Assembly: GCF_031951985.1 (NCBI RefSeq)
Contig: NZ_JAVLVU010000001.1
Coordinates: 3,410,001 to 3,474,000 of the forward strand
Length of the DNA: 64,000 nt
Direction: 5' to 3'
Origin: Mucilaginibacter terrae
GTDB lineage: Bacteria > Bacteroidota > Bacteroidia > Sphingobacteriales > Sphingobacteriaceae
This document shows positions 1 through 8,786 of this stretch, piece after piece. Below the pieces are notes generated by a model. It was not told the origin of the DNA. It saw only the letters and a program-made list of their open reading frames with translations, and searched no databases. How positions within the stretch are numbered: the stretch's first letter is position 1; each line of letters starts with the position of its first letter. The position numbers were made by a program, and so were the translations under genes.

Positions 1-1
1 A

Positions 2-1666
2 GCGGTAAACGGCAACAACGGGGCAGAAGAGTACACCTTTCCGCAAAACAGTAAAAAAGGTTTTTATATTGATTTGAGCCACACGCTGGCCAACAAATTT
101 GTAGCCGAAGAGCACGAAACCGGACCCAACGGCATCAGCGGTTGGGTTGACTCGAAAACTACCTGTAACGTGGGTACTTACCGCGTTTACTATGCGCTAA
201 AATTCAATACGCCGGTGCAGTTTAACGAAATTAATAAACACCGGTTAACAGCCGGTTTAAATAATAGTGTAAATAACGTACAGCTTAACGTTGCATTCTC
301 AAGTGTTGACTTGGCGCACGCTAAGGCAGCTCTTAATAACAATGGCTTCAGCATCACAAAAACCAATACCGAGGCCGCATGGAACAACCTGTTTGGCCGT
401 ATTAAAGTTAAGGGTGATGCCGGACGCGAGAAGCTGTTCTACTCGTTGCTTTACCGCACTATGCAATCGCCTTATCTGGTATCCGAAAAAGATGGCAGCT
501 ACCGGGCAACTGATGGCAGTTTGCAGAAAACCAAAGGTGAAATTTACAACGGCTGGGCCATATGGGATAACTACCGCACACAGTTGCCTTTGCTGGCCAT
601 GCTTTTTCCCGATAAGTACAAGCACATGGTAACCTCCATTGCCAACATGTACAAGTATGGCAAAAAAGACTATGCCACCCAGCACGAGCCCTCTAACACC
701 GTACGCACCGAACATGCCATTGTGGTGTTGCTGGACGCTTACCGTAAAGGGTTCGATGTTGATTTTAAAGGCATCACCGATTCACTGATTGCCGATGTAG
801 ACAGGCTCGATTTTACCCATCCCGACAAGGCGCTGGAGTCGAGTTATGACGTGTGGGCATTATCGCAAATCCTCAAAATTACCGGTAAAACCGAGCTGAG
901 CGTTAAATACCAACAAAAAGCACTTCAATACAAAGAGTATTGGAACAAAGATTTTAAAGACCTGACTAAGCCCGATGTAGACAAGGTATCGGCACGGGCT
1001 ATGTACCAGGGTACCATTTGGCAATACCGCTGGCTGGTGCCGTTTGATAGCAAGGGTTTAATAGAACTAATGGGTGGTGAAGAAGGCTACCTGAAAGAGT
1101 TGAATACTTTCTTCGACAACGATTATTACACCCACGCCAACGAACCCGATATACAGGCCCCGCTCATGTACAATTTTACTTCGCAGCCCTGGAAATCGCA
1201 AAACCTGGTGCAGAAGTACGCCGTTGACACCGTGGTGCAATACTACTTTAATGATAACAGCCGTGGCATCGACCCATTTGTGGATGTCATCTACCAAAAC
1301 AAACCCGATACCTACCAACGCACCATGGATGATGATGCCGGTGCGATGTCGGGCTGGTATGTGTTTGCTGCTACGGGCGTGTTCCCGGCTTGTAGTGGCT
1401 GGCCGGTTTATTATTTAAGTGTGCCCCTGTTTAACGAGGTGCAGCTTAACGGTGCAGGCAAGGCTTTCACTATAAAAGTTGAAAACTTTGGCGCGAAAAA
1501 CCGCTACATACAATCGGCTACATTGAACGGCAAACCCCTTAACCGCAACTGGCTAACCCACGACGAAATTATGAAGGGCGGAACGCTGATAATAACCGCA
1601 TCGGCCCAGCCTAACAAAAGCTTCGGTACGCAAAACCAATGGGTATCATCTGTTGATATGCAATAA
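2..1666 (+). CDS. GH92 family alpha-mannosidase, C-terminal part (5' end outside window)
   Basis: The reading frame is open to the left edge, so the gene starts before the window; about 554 codons are visible. The residues fit the catalytic half of glycoside hydrolase family 92, calcium-dependent exo-alpha-mannosidases that trim host or fungal mannans and N-glycans in the periplasm or at the cell surface. Family-like blocks are 'NGWAIWDNYRT' (GH92 usually has WDTFR here) and, near the end, 'MDDDAGAMSGWYVF', matching the conserved NDDxGxMSAWYVF block around the catalytic acid region, followed by 'YYLSVPLF'. A secreted glycerophosphodiesterase gene follows 18 bases later on the same strand and is probably cotranscribed. 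Known of the family: mannosidase activity. Inferred: the substrate linkage, which cannot be read from this fragment. Confidence 0.85.
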   Translation, partial: AVNGNNGAEEYTFPQNSKKGFYIDLSHTLANKFVAEEHETGPNGISGWVDSKTTCNVGTYRVYYALKFNTPVQFNEINKHRLTAGLNNSVNNVQLNVAFSSVDLAHAKAALNNNGFSITKTNTEAAWNNLFGRIKVKGDAGREKLFYSLLYRTMQSPYLVSEKDGSYRATDGSLQKTKGEIYNGWAIWDNYRTQLPLLAMLFPDKYKHMVTSIANMYKYGKKDYATQHEPSNTVRTEHAIVVLLDAYRKGFDVDFKGITDSLIADVDRLDFTHPDKALESSYDVWALSQILKITGKTELSVKYQQKALQYKEYWNKDFKDLTKPDVDKVSARAMYQGTIWQYRWLVPFDSKGLIELMGGEEGYLKELNTFFDNDYYTHANEPDIQAPLMYNFTSQPWKSQNLVQKYAVDTVVQYYFNDNSRGIDPFVDVIYQNKPDTYQRTMDDDAGAMSGWYVFAATGVFPACSGWPVYYLSVPLFNEVQLNGAGKAFTIKVENFGAKNRYIQSATLNGKPLNRNWLTHDEIMKGGTLIITASAQPNKSFGTQNQWVSSVDMQ

Positions 1667-1684
1667 ATCATTTTAAACATCATT

Positions 1685-2545
1685 ATGACAACAAAGATAT
1701 TTTTAAGTGCGCTCTTATTATTGACCGCCATCGGCGCATCGGCCCAAAACAAAGTAATGGTTGCCGCCCACCGTGGCGATTGGCGCAACGCCCCCGAAAA
1801 CTCCCTGTTGGCCTTTAAAAATGCCACAGCAATGGGTGTTGACGTAGTTGAGCTTGATTTAGCTAAAACCAGCGATGGGGTAATTGTTATTATGCACGAC
1901 CAAACCATCGACCGTACCACCAACGGCAAGGGCAAACCATCTGACTTTACCTTCGACGAGATACGCAAGTTTGGTTTGCGCAACGGTTTAGGCCGCGTTA
2001 CCAACAACCATATCCCAACCCTTAAAGAGGTAATGCTCGAGCTTAAAGGCAAGCCCGTAATGGTAAACCTCGACAAAAGCTGGCCGTACTATAATGAAGC
2101 TTATGCCATATTGCAGGAAACAGGCACTTTAACTCAGGCTATTTTTAAAGCCGAGGTTACTTACGCTGAACTGAAAGATAAATACCCGGCTTTAATAAGC
2201 AAAATAACTTACATGCCAATAGTTAACCTTGATAAGCCTGATGCCAAACAAATTATTACTAATTACCTGAAAAACATGAAGCCTTATGCCTTTGAACTTA
2301 ACTTTAAACAAGACACCTCATCGGTTTTAAAAGACAATAAATTTATAACCAGCAAAGGGGCAAAAGTTTGGCTCAATTCGTTATGGGCATCATTAAATGC
2401 CGGACATGAAGATGATTTGGCCGTAGAACAAGGCAATACTAAAGACAGCTGGGACTGGCTGATAGCCCACGGCGCAATGGTATTACAAACCGACAGACCC
2501 AAAGAGCTGCTGCAGTATTTAAAAGCAAAAAAGCTGCATAACTAA
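1685..2545 (+). CDS. Secreted glycerophosphodiester phosphodiesterase (GDPD) family protein
   Basis: 286 residues with an N-terminal signal peptide (hydrophobic segment ending near ASAQ, residues 18-21). The GDPD TIM-barrel signature is clear: HR at 29-30, EN at 38-39, metal-binding ELD at 56-58 and the second catalytic HD at 71-72. Such enzymes hydrolyse glycerophosphodiesters to glycerol-3-phosphate and an alcohol; export suggests scavenging of phospholipid head groups in the periplasm. It follows the GH92 gene by 18 bases and is followed by a strong hairpin, so it should be the last gene of that transcript. A second secreted GDPD lies at 34356-35249. The start is the first ATG before the signal peptide. 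Confidence 0.88.
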   Translation: MTTKIFLSALLLLTAIGASAQNKVMVAAHRGDWRNAPENSLLAFKNATAMGVDVVELDLAKTSDGVIVIMHDQTIDRTTNGKGKPSDFTFDEIRKFGLRNGLGRVTNNHIPTLKEVMLELKGKPVMVNLDKSWPYYNEAYAILQETGTLTQAIFKAEVTYAELKDKYPALISKITYMPIVNLDKPDAKQIITNYLKNMKPYAFELNFKQDTSSVLKDNKFITSKGAKVWLNSLWASLNAGHEDDLAVEQGNTKDSWDWLIAHGAMVLQTDRPKELLQYLKAKKLHN

Positions 2546-2567
2546 AATATGCTTCACCGGTATTAAA

Positions 2568-2605
2568 CAATGAACGGCCTGCTTTTACAGCAGGCCGTTC
2601 ATTGT
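2568..2605 (+). terminator. Strong hairpin, probable terminator of the GH92-GDPD operon
   Basis: The arms (2568-2583 and 2590-2605) are near-perfect complements built on AATGAACGGCCTGC and its reverse complement with a short loop. It begins 22 bases after the GDPD stop. No long T-run follows, so it may also act as a 3' stabiliser. Confidence 0.65.
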
Positions 2606-2640
2606 TTACAAGAGTTTGTACTGGTTTTTTGTTGTTGTTT

Positions 2641-2802
2641 TGCCCCGTTAGGGGCTACCTGTTTATAGCAAATGAATGTTAGAAATTGCACATGCTCCGT
2701 TAGGAGCTACCCTTAATTCATGTATGTTTTATAAGGGGAGCTCCTAACGGAACATAAAAAGCATGCCTGGTCTTTCTACAAACAGGTAGCACCTACGGCG
2801 CA
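2641..2802. repeat. Nested imperfect palindrome of the 'CCGTTAGG' type
   Basis: Outer arms 2641-2668 and 2776-2802 are imperfect reverse complements. Inside them, 2693-2715 and 2732-2754 pair in the same way and share the core CTCCGTTAGGAGCTACC with the outer arm. It is non-coding and lies between convergent genes. From memory, elements with this core are dispersed through many Bacteroidota genomes; the two-level nesting is read directly here. Confidence 0.6.
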
Positions 2803-2839
2803 TCTTGTATAGTTGAAAAGATGTGAATACTTTTCTGTC

Positions 2840-2949
2840 TTCTGGCGCAAGTATGTAGCGTTGACAAAAACGGTGGCTACTTGTGCCTTGCAACTATATA
2901 AGGCACAAGTAGCCACTTCACTCCCCAGCCCTACATACTTGCGCCAGAA
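2840..2949. repeat. Two-level perfect inverted repeat (nested hairpin)
   Basis: Outer arms 2840-2858 and 2931-2949 are perfect 19-base reverse complements. Inner arms 2873-2889 and 2900-2916 are a separate perfect 17-base pair with a 10-base loop. The two stems do not share sequence. Possibly a small non-coding RNA, a MITE-like element or a recombination site. No ORF crosses it convincingly. Confidence 0.7.
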
Positions 2950-2980
2950 AATAGGAAAACAGTTTTAAAACTTACACGCC

Positions 2981-3004
2981 GTTGTCTGTGTCCTCACAGA
3001 CAAC
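2981..3004. terminator. Hairpin downstream of hisS
   Basis: Perfect 10-base arms (GTTGTCTGTG and its complement) with a 4-base loop, 34 bases beyond the hisS stop. T-rich sequence follows on the + strand rather than the - strand, so its use as the hisS terminator is uncertain. Confidence 0.4.
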
Positions 3005-3037
3005 TTCTTTCTTCTGTTGCCAGAGAATACGATTTAC

Positions 3038-4507
3038 TTATTTAACCGCTTCCAATATCTCTCCAAACCCAACTTTTTGCTGCTCGCCACTTTGCATGTT
3101 TTTAAAAGTGAGTTGGCCGCTTTGTACCTCATCGCTGCCAATCACAACTACGTAAGGGATGTTTTTATTGTTGGCGTAATCGAGTTGTTTTTTGATTTTA
3201 GCCCCGGCCGGGTATAGTTCGGCATTTATTCCTGAAGTACGTAATTGCTGTAACAGAGGCAAGGCATAAGCCTCGGCTGCTGAATCAAAGGGCACAATTA
3301 ATACTTTAGTGGTTTGATTGCTGGCTTCGGGGAAGAGTTTGAGTTCTTCGAGTACGTCGTAAATACGGTCGGCACCAAAGGAGATGCCGGCACCGGTTAA
3401 GCCTTTGAGGCCAAACATGCCGGTGAGGTCGTCATAACGGCCGCCGCCGCCAATGCTGCCCATATAGGTTTCGTTGGTTTTTACTTCGAAGATGGCACCG
3501 GTGTAATAGTTCAGTCCGCGCGCCAGGGTAATATCCAGTTCAACAGTTGCCTTTTGCAGGCTGAAGCTTTGCAGATAAGTAAAAATCACTTCCAGTTCGG
3601 CAATACCTTTTAAGCCAATATCAGATGATGCAAGAATGGTTTTCAGCTTGTCCAGTTTTTCGGCATTGGCACCTTCTAATAATATTACCGGTTCTAAACG
3701 GTCAATATCTTCCTGGGTAAAACCTTTGGTCAATAGTTCGTTTACCACGCCATCGAGGCCAATTTTGTCGAGCTTATCAATGGCTACGGTCATGTCCACA
3801 ATCAGTTCGGGCTTGCCAATAATTTCGGCAATACCGGCCAGTATTTTGCGGTTGTTTATTTTGATGGTAAAATCGGTAAGGCCAAGCTTGGTCAGGGCTT
3901 CATCGTATATCAATATAAATTCGGCCTCGTTCAGTAACGAGTCAGAACCCACCACATCGGCATCACATTGGTAAAACTCGCGGTAGCGGCCTTTTTGCGG
4001 CCTGTCGGCACGCCAAACCGGCTGCACCTGGAAACGCTTGAACGGAAAAGTTATTTCGTTTTGGTGCTGAACCACGTAACGGGCAAAAGGTACGGTTAAG
4101 TCGTAACGGAGGGCTTTTTCGGAGATTCTTGGAGTGATTTGATTTATAGAAAGCAAGTGTTGTGCTCTATCTTCTTTTATTGGATCAGAAAGCGGGTTTA
4201 GTGCTAAATCTGCATTAGATGAATCTTTATTACCTCCATTAGCAATTAGTCTCATAGTTTGTGAGTAAAGCTGATGGTCACTCAAATAATCACCACTATT
4301 TAATACCTTAAATATCAATCTATCTCCCTCATCGCCATACTTGCCCATCAATGTGGCTGAGTTTTCCATGGTCGGGGTTTCAATTTGTTGGTAGCCGTAT
4401 TTGCGGAAAACTGATTTAATGGTGTCGAAAATATAATTGCGTTTTACCATTTCGGCCGGCGAAAAATCGCGCATGCCCTTAGGTACCGAGGGTTTAACAG
4501 AAGCCAT
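3038..4507 (-). CDS. hisS: Histidine--tRNA ligase
   Basis: 489 residues from the ATG at 4507, beginning [15 protein letters not shown], which is the usual class II HisRS start. A longer reading from 4645 adds 46 residues with no family character, and a TAnnTTTG promoter box sits only 4 bases before 4507. Motif 2 region '[15 protein letters not shown]', the histidine-binding '[11 protein letters not shown]' and motif 3 '[15 protein letters not shown]' are all present, followed by the C-terminal anticodon-binding domain. It charges tRNA-His in the cytoplasm. Odd point: between the 'NSGDYL' and '[17 protein letters not shown]' blocks there is an insertion of about 50 residues, longer than I expect for Bacteroidota HisRS, encoded by more AT-rich DNA (about 4130-4320). 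Confidence 0.95.
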   Translation of the reverse strand: MASVKPSVPKGMRDFSPAEMVKRNYIFDTIKSVFRKYGYQQIETPTMENSATLMGKYGDEGDRLIFKVLNSGDYLSDHQLYSQTMRLIANGGNKDSSNADLALNPLSDPIKEDRAQHLLSINQITPRISEKALRYDLTVPFARYVVQHQNEITFPFKRFQVQPVWRADRPQKGRYREFYQCDADVVGSDSLLNEAEFILIYDEALTKLGLTDFTIKINNRKILAGIAEIIGKPELIVDMTVAIDKLDKIGLDGVVNELLTKGFTQEDIDRLEPVILLEGANAEKLDKLKTILASSDIGLKGIAELEVIFTYLQSFSLQKATVELDITLARGLNYYTGAIFEVKTNETYMGSIGGGGRYDDLTGMFGLKGLTGAGISFGADRIYDVLEELKLFPEASNQTTKVLIVPFDSAAEAYALPLLQQLRTSGINAELYPAGAKIKKQLDYANNKNIPYVVVIGSDEVQSGQLTFKNMQSGEQQKVGFGEILEAVK

Positions 4508-4511
4508 GCGG

Positions 4512-4519
4512 CAAAGGTA
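4512..4519 (-). promoter_or_regulatory. -7 promoter box (TAnnTTTG) of hisS
   Basis: On the minus strand this reads TACCTTTG, an exact match to the Bacteroidota -7 consensus. It ends 4 bases before the hisS ATG, implying an almost leaderless mRNA and supporting the 4507 start. No TTTG -33 box is visible at 17-23 bases. Confidence 0.45.
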
Positions 4520-4850
4520 ATAATTTTGGCTTTGTTGCATGTCGCCGCTTACGTATTGAAGCAATGCATTATTAAGTCGGCAACAACGGTAATTTTTAAA
4601 TAAATGCGATGGTGACAGTATCTTGTCAGTGTTCAAGGTGTTCAACTGCGTTCCAGTCGCTCAATACGTTTCATGAAACACTAAATTGAACACCGCGAAA
4701 AAACCGTAACTTTTCGTGGAATTTCGTGGTTTTTAGAAGTAAAATACGACCGATAGCGGGGAGCTCTAACCTATAATTTACTCTTAGCAAGCGCTTTTCA
4801 ATTGTTTTTCATCAATTGTTGCAGGTAAAGATAATTATCTCTTTATTTGT

Positions 4851-4869
4851 ATTTAGATTTAATCTAAAT
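4851..4869. promoter_or_regulatory. Perfect 9-1-9 palindrome, probable operator of the DUF6607-type gene
   Basis: ATTTAGATT-T-AATCTAAAT ends 7 bases before the ATG at 4877. Its position covers where RNA polymerase or the ribosome would bind. The TTTAG...CTAAA form recalls metal-responsive DtxR/Fur-type boxes; that assignment is inference. Confidence 0.55.
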
Positions 4870-4876
4870 AATAAAT

Positions 4877-5815
4877 ATGAATAAACTCATCCTTACACTA
4901 TCAGCTATAGCCTGCCTTGGCACGGCTAGTGCACAATCTAAGTTAGACCAGGACCGGACAGCCATTAAAGCTTTGGCAGGTTTTTACAAAGTAACCTTTG
5001 ATTATGCCGAAACTTTTTCGCCCGATACAGCCTACAAATTTCATGACCGATACCACTCATGGGGTAACGAATGGGCAGTAATTGCAGAAGAATCTCCTAA
5101 AAAAATTGTGATACAACACCTGCTGGCCATTAGCGACAGTATGGTTATAAAGCACTGGCGCGAAGATTGGGTGTACGAAGAACCCACTATGCTGGCTTAC
5201 GATAAAGACAATACCTGGAAAAAAGTTAAACTCGCTCCCAACAATGTAAAAGGCCGCTGGGTGCAAAAGGTTTACCAGGTTGACGATAGTCCGCGTTATG
5301 AAAGCATTGGCACCTGGACCCATGTTGACGGCCGTCATCAATGGCAAAGCGTAAGTGATTCGCCACTTCCACGCCGCGAGTACACTAAACGTAACGATTA
5401 CAATGTTTTACGCCGTGGCAACAACATTTACCTAACCCAAACCGGTTGGATGTTTGAGCAGGACAACAAAAAAATTGCCCGTAATGAGGGCACCGATAAA
5501 CTGATATCGGAAGAAAAAGGCCACGAAGAATTTACCAAAATTGATGCTAAAGCTTTTGCCTACGCACAAACCTGGTGGAACGAACAAAAAGCATACTGGG
5601 CCGATGTACGCGTAGTTTGGGATGATGTTTTTCGTACCAATAGTACCATTAAACTGGCTAACAAGCTGGAAGGAAAATCGCTTTATGATAAGCTGTTTAC
5701 CCTGGGCGATCAGTCGGTAAAAGAGAATTGGGCATCGGCCAAAAACAAATCCGAAGCACGTAAAATAATCGACAAGTACTTAAACGGCGGCGTTTCAACC
5801 GCAGCTGTTAAGTAA
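4877..5815 (+). CDS. Secreted conserved protein, probably DUF6607 family
   Basis: 312 residues with a signal peptide (cleavage likely after ASAQ near residue 20). The rest is a soluble, aromatic-rich protein with conserved-looking stretches 'HSWGNEWAVI', 'IKHWREDWVYE', 'KGRWVQKVYQVDDSPRY' and 'RREYTKRNDYNVL'. I recall this pattern as DUF6607, a Bacteroidota periplasmic family without established function, sometimes near haem/iron uptake genes; that recollection is not certain. It is a single-gene unit between a perfect palindrome upstream and a strong terminator downstream, which suggests individual regulation, perhaps by metal. No enzyme motif is recognisable. Confidence 0.7.
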   Translation: MNKLILTLSAIACLGTASAQSKLDQDRTAIKALAGFYKVTFDYAETFSPDTAYKFHDRYHSWGNEWAVIAEESPKKIVIQHLLAISDSMVIKHWREDWVYEEPTMLAYDKDNTWKKVKLAPNNVKGRWVQKVYQVDDSPRYESIGTWTHVDGRHQWQSVSDSPLPRREYTKRNDYNVLRRGNNIYLTQTGWMFEQDNKKIARNEGTDKLISEEKGHEEFTKIDAKAFAYAQTWWNEQKAYWADVRVVWDDVFRTNSTIKLANKLEGKSLYDKLFTLGDQSVKENWASAKNKSEARKIIDKYLNGGVSTAAVK

Positions 5816-5830
5816 GATTTATTATTGTGA

Positions 5831-5874
5831 AAAAGCAGAAGGGCTATCCGGTTTCGGATAGCCCTTCTGCTTTT
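5831..5874. terminator. Bidirectional terminator, perfect 20-bp stem
   Basis: Arms 5831-5850 and 5855-5874 are perfect complements with a 4-base GTTT loop, flanked by A-run and T-run. It serves the convergent genes ending at 5815 (+) and 5893 (-). Confidence 0.9.
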
Positions 5875-5892
5875 ATAAATACTACGATGCGC

Positions 5893-6471
5893 TTACAAAA
5901 TCTTAAAGCCAATGCTCAACGCCCACAAGTTAGCACGCTGACCGTACTTTTCATTGATTTTAGTTAAGCCGCCCTCGTAGCGTAAATCGGCGGTAATGTT
6001 ACCAATATCAATACCGCCACCTACCTGGTAGCCTAATGTACTGTTTTTGTATTCGCCAAAATCCTGAATAGCGGTTTTAACATTGTTGTCTTTGCTCAGG
6101 TTGTACGAGTAAATTGGTCCGGCCATGGCACGTACGTTTAATGAGCCTGCGCTAAATAATTTACGGCCAAGTAATAAAGGCACGTTCAATGTGGTAAAAG
6201 TTACTTTACCGTTTGCCGATGCTGTATTACCACTGCTGCTGCCTTCAAACTTACCGCCACGGCTTCCTAAATAAAGTTCGGGCTGTAAATACCAGCTGTT
6301 ACCCACACGGGCAAACAAACCTACCTGGTAACCTGCCGTGGTCGACTCTTTTAAATTATCGGTATTAATTTTAGAGAAATTTACACCGCCCTTAATGCCT
6401 AACGTGGCTTGCGCTTTTGCGCCTGCAATGGTTGCAACCAGTAAGGCTATACTCAAAATGTACTTTTTCAT
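5893..6471 (-). CDS. Outer-membrane beta-barrel protein, PorT-like family
   Basis: 192 residues with a signal peptide ending near AKAQ (residue 21). The mature start 'TLGIKGGVNFSKI' and the alternating hydrophobic/polar strands ('YQVGLFARVGNSWYLQPELYLG', 'LGYQVGGGIDIG', 'LSIGFKIL') match the small eight-stranded barrel family annotated as PorT or outer-membrane beta-barrel domain proteins in Bacteroidota. The C-terminal residues look like a final barrel strand. Probably a structural outer-membrane protein; no ligand can be inferred. It shares the terminator at 5831-5874 with the convergent upstream gene. Confidence 0.8.
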   Translation of the reverse strand: MKKYILSIALLVATIAGAKAQATLGIKGGVNFSKINTDNLKESTTAGYQVGLFARVGNSWYLQPELYLGSRGGKFEGSSSGNTASANGKVTFTTLNVPLLLGRKLFSAGSLNVRAMAGPIYSYNLSKDNNVKTAIQDFGEYKNSTLGYQVGGGIDIGNITADLRYEGGLTKINEKYGQRANLWALSIGFKIL

Positions 6472-6579
6472 AAGTGTTTATTAAAATTTAAGGTTATGTG
6501 TTAAGATGTTTATAACAGATAATGGTTTAACACCCACAACAGAATTTTTGTTGAACCTGCTGTGGATAAGCTTTTTTTA

Positions 6580-6587
6580 TATTTTTG
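6580..6587 (+). promoter_or_regulatory. -7 promoter box (TAnnTTTG) before the CsbD-like gene
   Basis: TATTTTTG matches the consensus and ends 5 bases before the ATG at 6593. It lies inside the longer alternative ORF from 6506, which argues for the shorter start. No correctly spaced -33 box was found. Confidence 0.4.
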
Positions 6588-6592
6588 TGATT

Positions 6593-6808
6593 ATGGCACA
6601 AGTAAGTATTAGTAACAAAGATTGGCCCCGGGTTAAAATTAAACTCAAGCGCAAATATAATCATCTGAGCGAAGAAGACCTGCAATATACCGAAGGGCAG
6701 GAAGACAAACTGATTACCACACTTGCCGAACGGGTAAACCGTAATGCTGATTATGTGGTGTTTACCCTCAAAAAAGCGCTGGTAAATATTGATAATAACC
6801 GACTGTAA
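6593..6808 (+). CDS. CsbD-like small stress protein
   Basis: 71 residues starting MAQVSISNKDW. The pattern 'KIKLKRKYNHLSEEDLQYTEGQEDKLI' is the CsbD fold signature (K-K-Y-x-L-[ST]-x-x-D-L-x-Y-x-x-G-x-E-D-x-L). CsbD-type proteins are small helical proteins made under general stress; their molecular role is not established. The frame is open back to 6506, but that extension is hydrophobic, not family-like, and would include the promoter box at 6580-6587, so I chose 6593. Charged and cytoplasmic. Confidence 0.75.
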   Translation: MAQVSISNKDWPRVKIKLKRKYNHLSEEDLQYTEGQEDKLITTLAERVNRNADYVVFTLKKALVNIDNNRL

Positions 6809-6897
6809 CAAAATTATTTCGCCCTACGTTTAAAACCGCGGGGCGTTTTTGTATCTTTAGTTATTATCGCCTTAAAAAACAGTGATTTTGCCGAAGA

Positions 6898-8625
6898 ATG
6901 AGCGTGAAGAATTTATACCGTAAAGCGGGTGTTTGGGTTGGTGCGGCCGTTTTAGCTACGGGTGTATGGAGTTTTAGTGACGATTTGTTCCAGATTTCGA
7001 AAAACCTGGACGTATTTGCTTCGGTATATAAAGAGGTAAACCTTAACTATGTTGACGATATAAACTCGGCCAAAATGGTTAAAACTGGTGTTGATGCTAT
7101 GCTCAATGGGTTAGATCCTTACACCGAGTTTGTGCCCGAATCGGAAATTGAGGATTACAAGCTACATTACGTAAGTACGCAATACGGCGGTATTGGTACC
7201 AGCATTTTTTCGCGCAATGGTAAGGTTTACGTTTCGGAAGTTTTTGAGGGTTTCCCGGCACAAAAAGCTGATGTTCGGCCCGGCGACCAGATCGTAAAAA
7301 TTAACGATATTGAACTTACCGCCCGTAACAGCGATCAGGTAAGTCAGCTATTAAAGGGTAGTAAAGGTGCAGGGATTAAAATTTTGCTTAAACGAGGCGA
7401 TGCTCCTGCATTTGAAAAAAGCCTGATACGTGAAGAAATTAAACAACCTAACGTTTCGTATTACGGTATGGTTGATGGTAATATGGGCTATATTAAGCTC
7501 GATAAGTTTCTCGAAAATTCGGCCGATGAGGTTACCAATGCGCTCACCAGTCTTAAAAAGAATAATCCCAGCGGCATCATATTAGATCTGCGCTCAAACG
7601 GTGGTGGTATATTACAGGAGGCTGTAAAAATTGTAAATCTCTTTGTGCAAAAAGATGTTGAAGTAGTATCGCAAAAGGGAAAAATCAAGGAGAAAAACTT
7701 TACCTACCGCACCGTAACCCAACCTGTTGAAGGCAACCTGCCATTGGTGGTGCTGGTTAACGGACGTTCGGCATCAGCATCAGAGATTGTAGCAGGTGCT
7801 TTGCAAGATTTAGATCGCGCGGTTATTATCGGGCAGCGTAGCTATGGTAAAGGATTAGTTCAGCAAACTTTTAGCTTGCCGTACAGCAGTTTGGTTAAAA
7901 TTACCATTGCCAAGTATTTCATCCCATCGGGTCGTTGTGTGCAGGCATTAGATTATGCCCACCGTAAAGACGATGGCAGCGTGGTAAAAATGGCCGATTC
8001 ATCGTTGCATGAGTTTAAAACCAAATCGGGCCGTTCGGTATATGATGGCAGCGGTGTATTCCCCGATATGCCGGTTAAGCAAGAGCGTTTTGCCGATGTT
8101 ACGCAAACACTAATAGGCAAGTTGTACATGTTTGATTACGCCAACCAGTACCGGGCTAATCATCCTAAAATAGCAGCCCCTAAAGCCTTTACTTTAACCG
8201 ATGCGGAATATGCCGATTTTACTAAATATTTATCGGGAAAAAACTACAGCTACAGTACTGCCAGCGAAAAAATATTGTCGGCATTAAAAACCGAGGCATC
8301 AAAAGACAAGCAATTTGCCGAATTGCAGCCTGAGTTAGAAGCCTTGAAAAATAAACTGGCCAGTACCAAAAAGAATGATTTGCAGGTTCACAAACCAGAA
8401 ATTAAGCAAGTGCTCGAAAACGAAATAGCTGCCCGTTATTACTACGAGAAAGGCCGCTATGAGGCCAACTTTAAGTACGATAAGGAATTGGCTCAAGCCG
8501 TAAAAACTCTACAGGACAAACCATTACTGGCATCAATATTAAAAGGCGATGGCAGCTATCGCACCATAGGTAAGCCACAGCCAACTTTGGCAGCAGCTAA
8601 GGTTGACGACGATAACTCAAAATAA
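6898..8625 (+). CDS. S41 family C-terminal processing protease with PDZ domain (first copy)
   Basis: 575 residues. An N-terminal membrane segment (about 10-26) anchors the protein, and the PDZ domain follows at about 95-165 ('GIGTSIFS...FPAQKADVRPGDQIVKIN'). The S41 domain carries the serine box 'SASASEIVAGAL' (291-302) and the catalytic lysine in 'SYGKGLVQ' (K318). Tail-specific proteases of this type cut periplasmic or lipoprotein substrates from the C-terminus. The C-terminal extension after about residue 400 is helical and charged, as in longer Prc/CtpA-like Bacteroidota members. A second S41 protease lies at 10605-12209; the two share architecture but not close sequence. Confidence 0.92.
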   Translation: MSVKNLYRKAGVWVGAAVLATGVWSFSDDLFQISKNLDVFASVYKEVNLNYVDDINSAKMVKTGVDAMLNGLDPYTEFVPESEIEDYKLHYVSTQYGGIGTSIFSRNGKVYVSEVFEGFPAQKADVRPGDQIVKINDIELTARNSDQVSQLLKGSKGAGIKILLKRGDAPAFEKSLIREEIKQPNVSYYGMVDGNMGYIKLDKFLENSADEVTNALTSLKKNNPSGIILDLRSNGGGILQEAVKIVNLFVQKDVEVVSQKGKIKEKNFTYRTVTQPVEGNLPLVVLVNGRSASASEIVAGALQDLDRAVIIGQRSYGKGLVQQTFSLPYSSLVKITIAKYFIPSGRCVQALDYAHRKDDGSVVKMADSSLHEFKTKSGRSVYDGSGVFPDMPVKQERFADVTQTLIGKLYMFDYANQYRANHPKIAAPKAFTLTDAEYADFTKYLSGKNYSYSTASEKILSALKTEASKDKQFAELQPELEALKNKLASTKKNDLQVHKPEIKQVLENEIAARYYYEKGRYEANFKYDKELAQAVKTLQDKPLLASILKGDGSYRTIGKPQPTLAAAKVDDDNSK

Positions 8626-8786
8626 AAGACTATAACTTTTGATTACGCCCTGCGCATTTAAAAATGCCGGGGCTTTTTGTTTTACAACAATTTTGCGTAT
8701 TTGGCAATTGTAACCAAACCAATACACTTTATATTTTAAACTTTTTATTAACACCAATTGTCATATTACCAAATTAACAAAACACT

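Noticed and set aside
4508..4645. Longer N-terminus for HisRS starting at 4645
   Set aside because: The extra 46 residues lack family character and the promoter box at 4512-4519 would fall inside the coding part.
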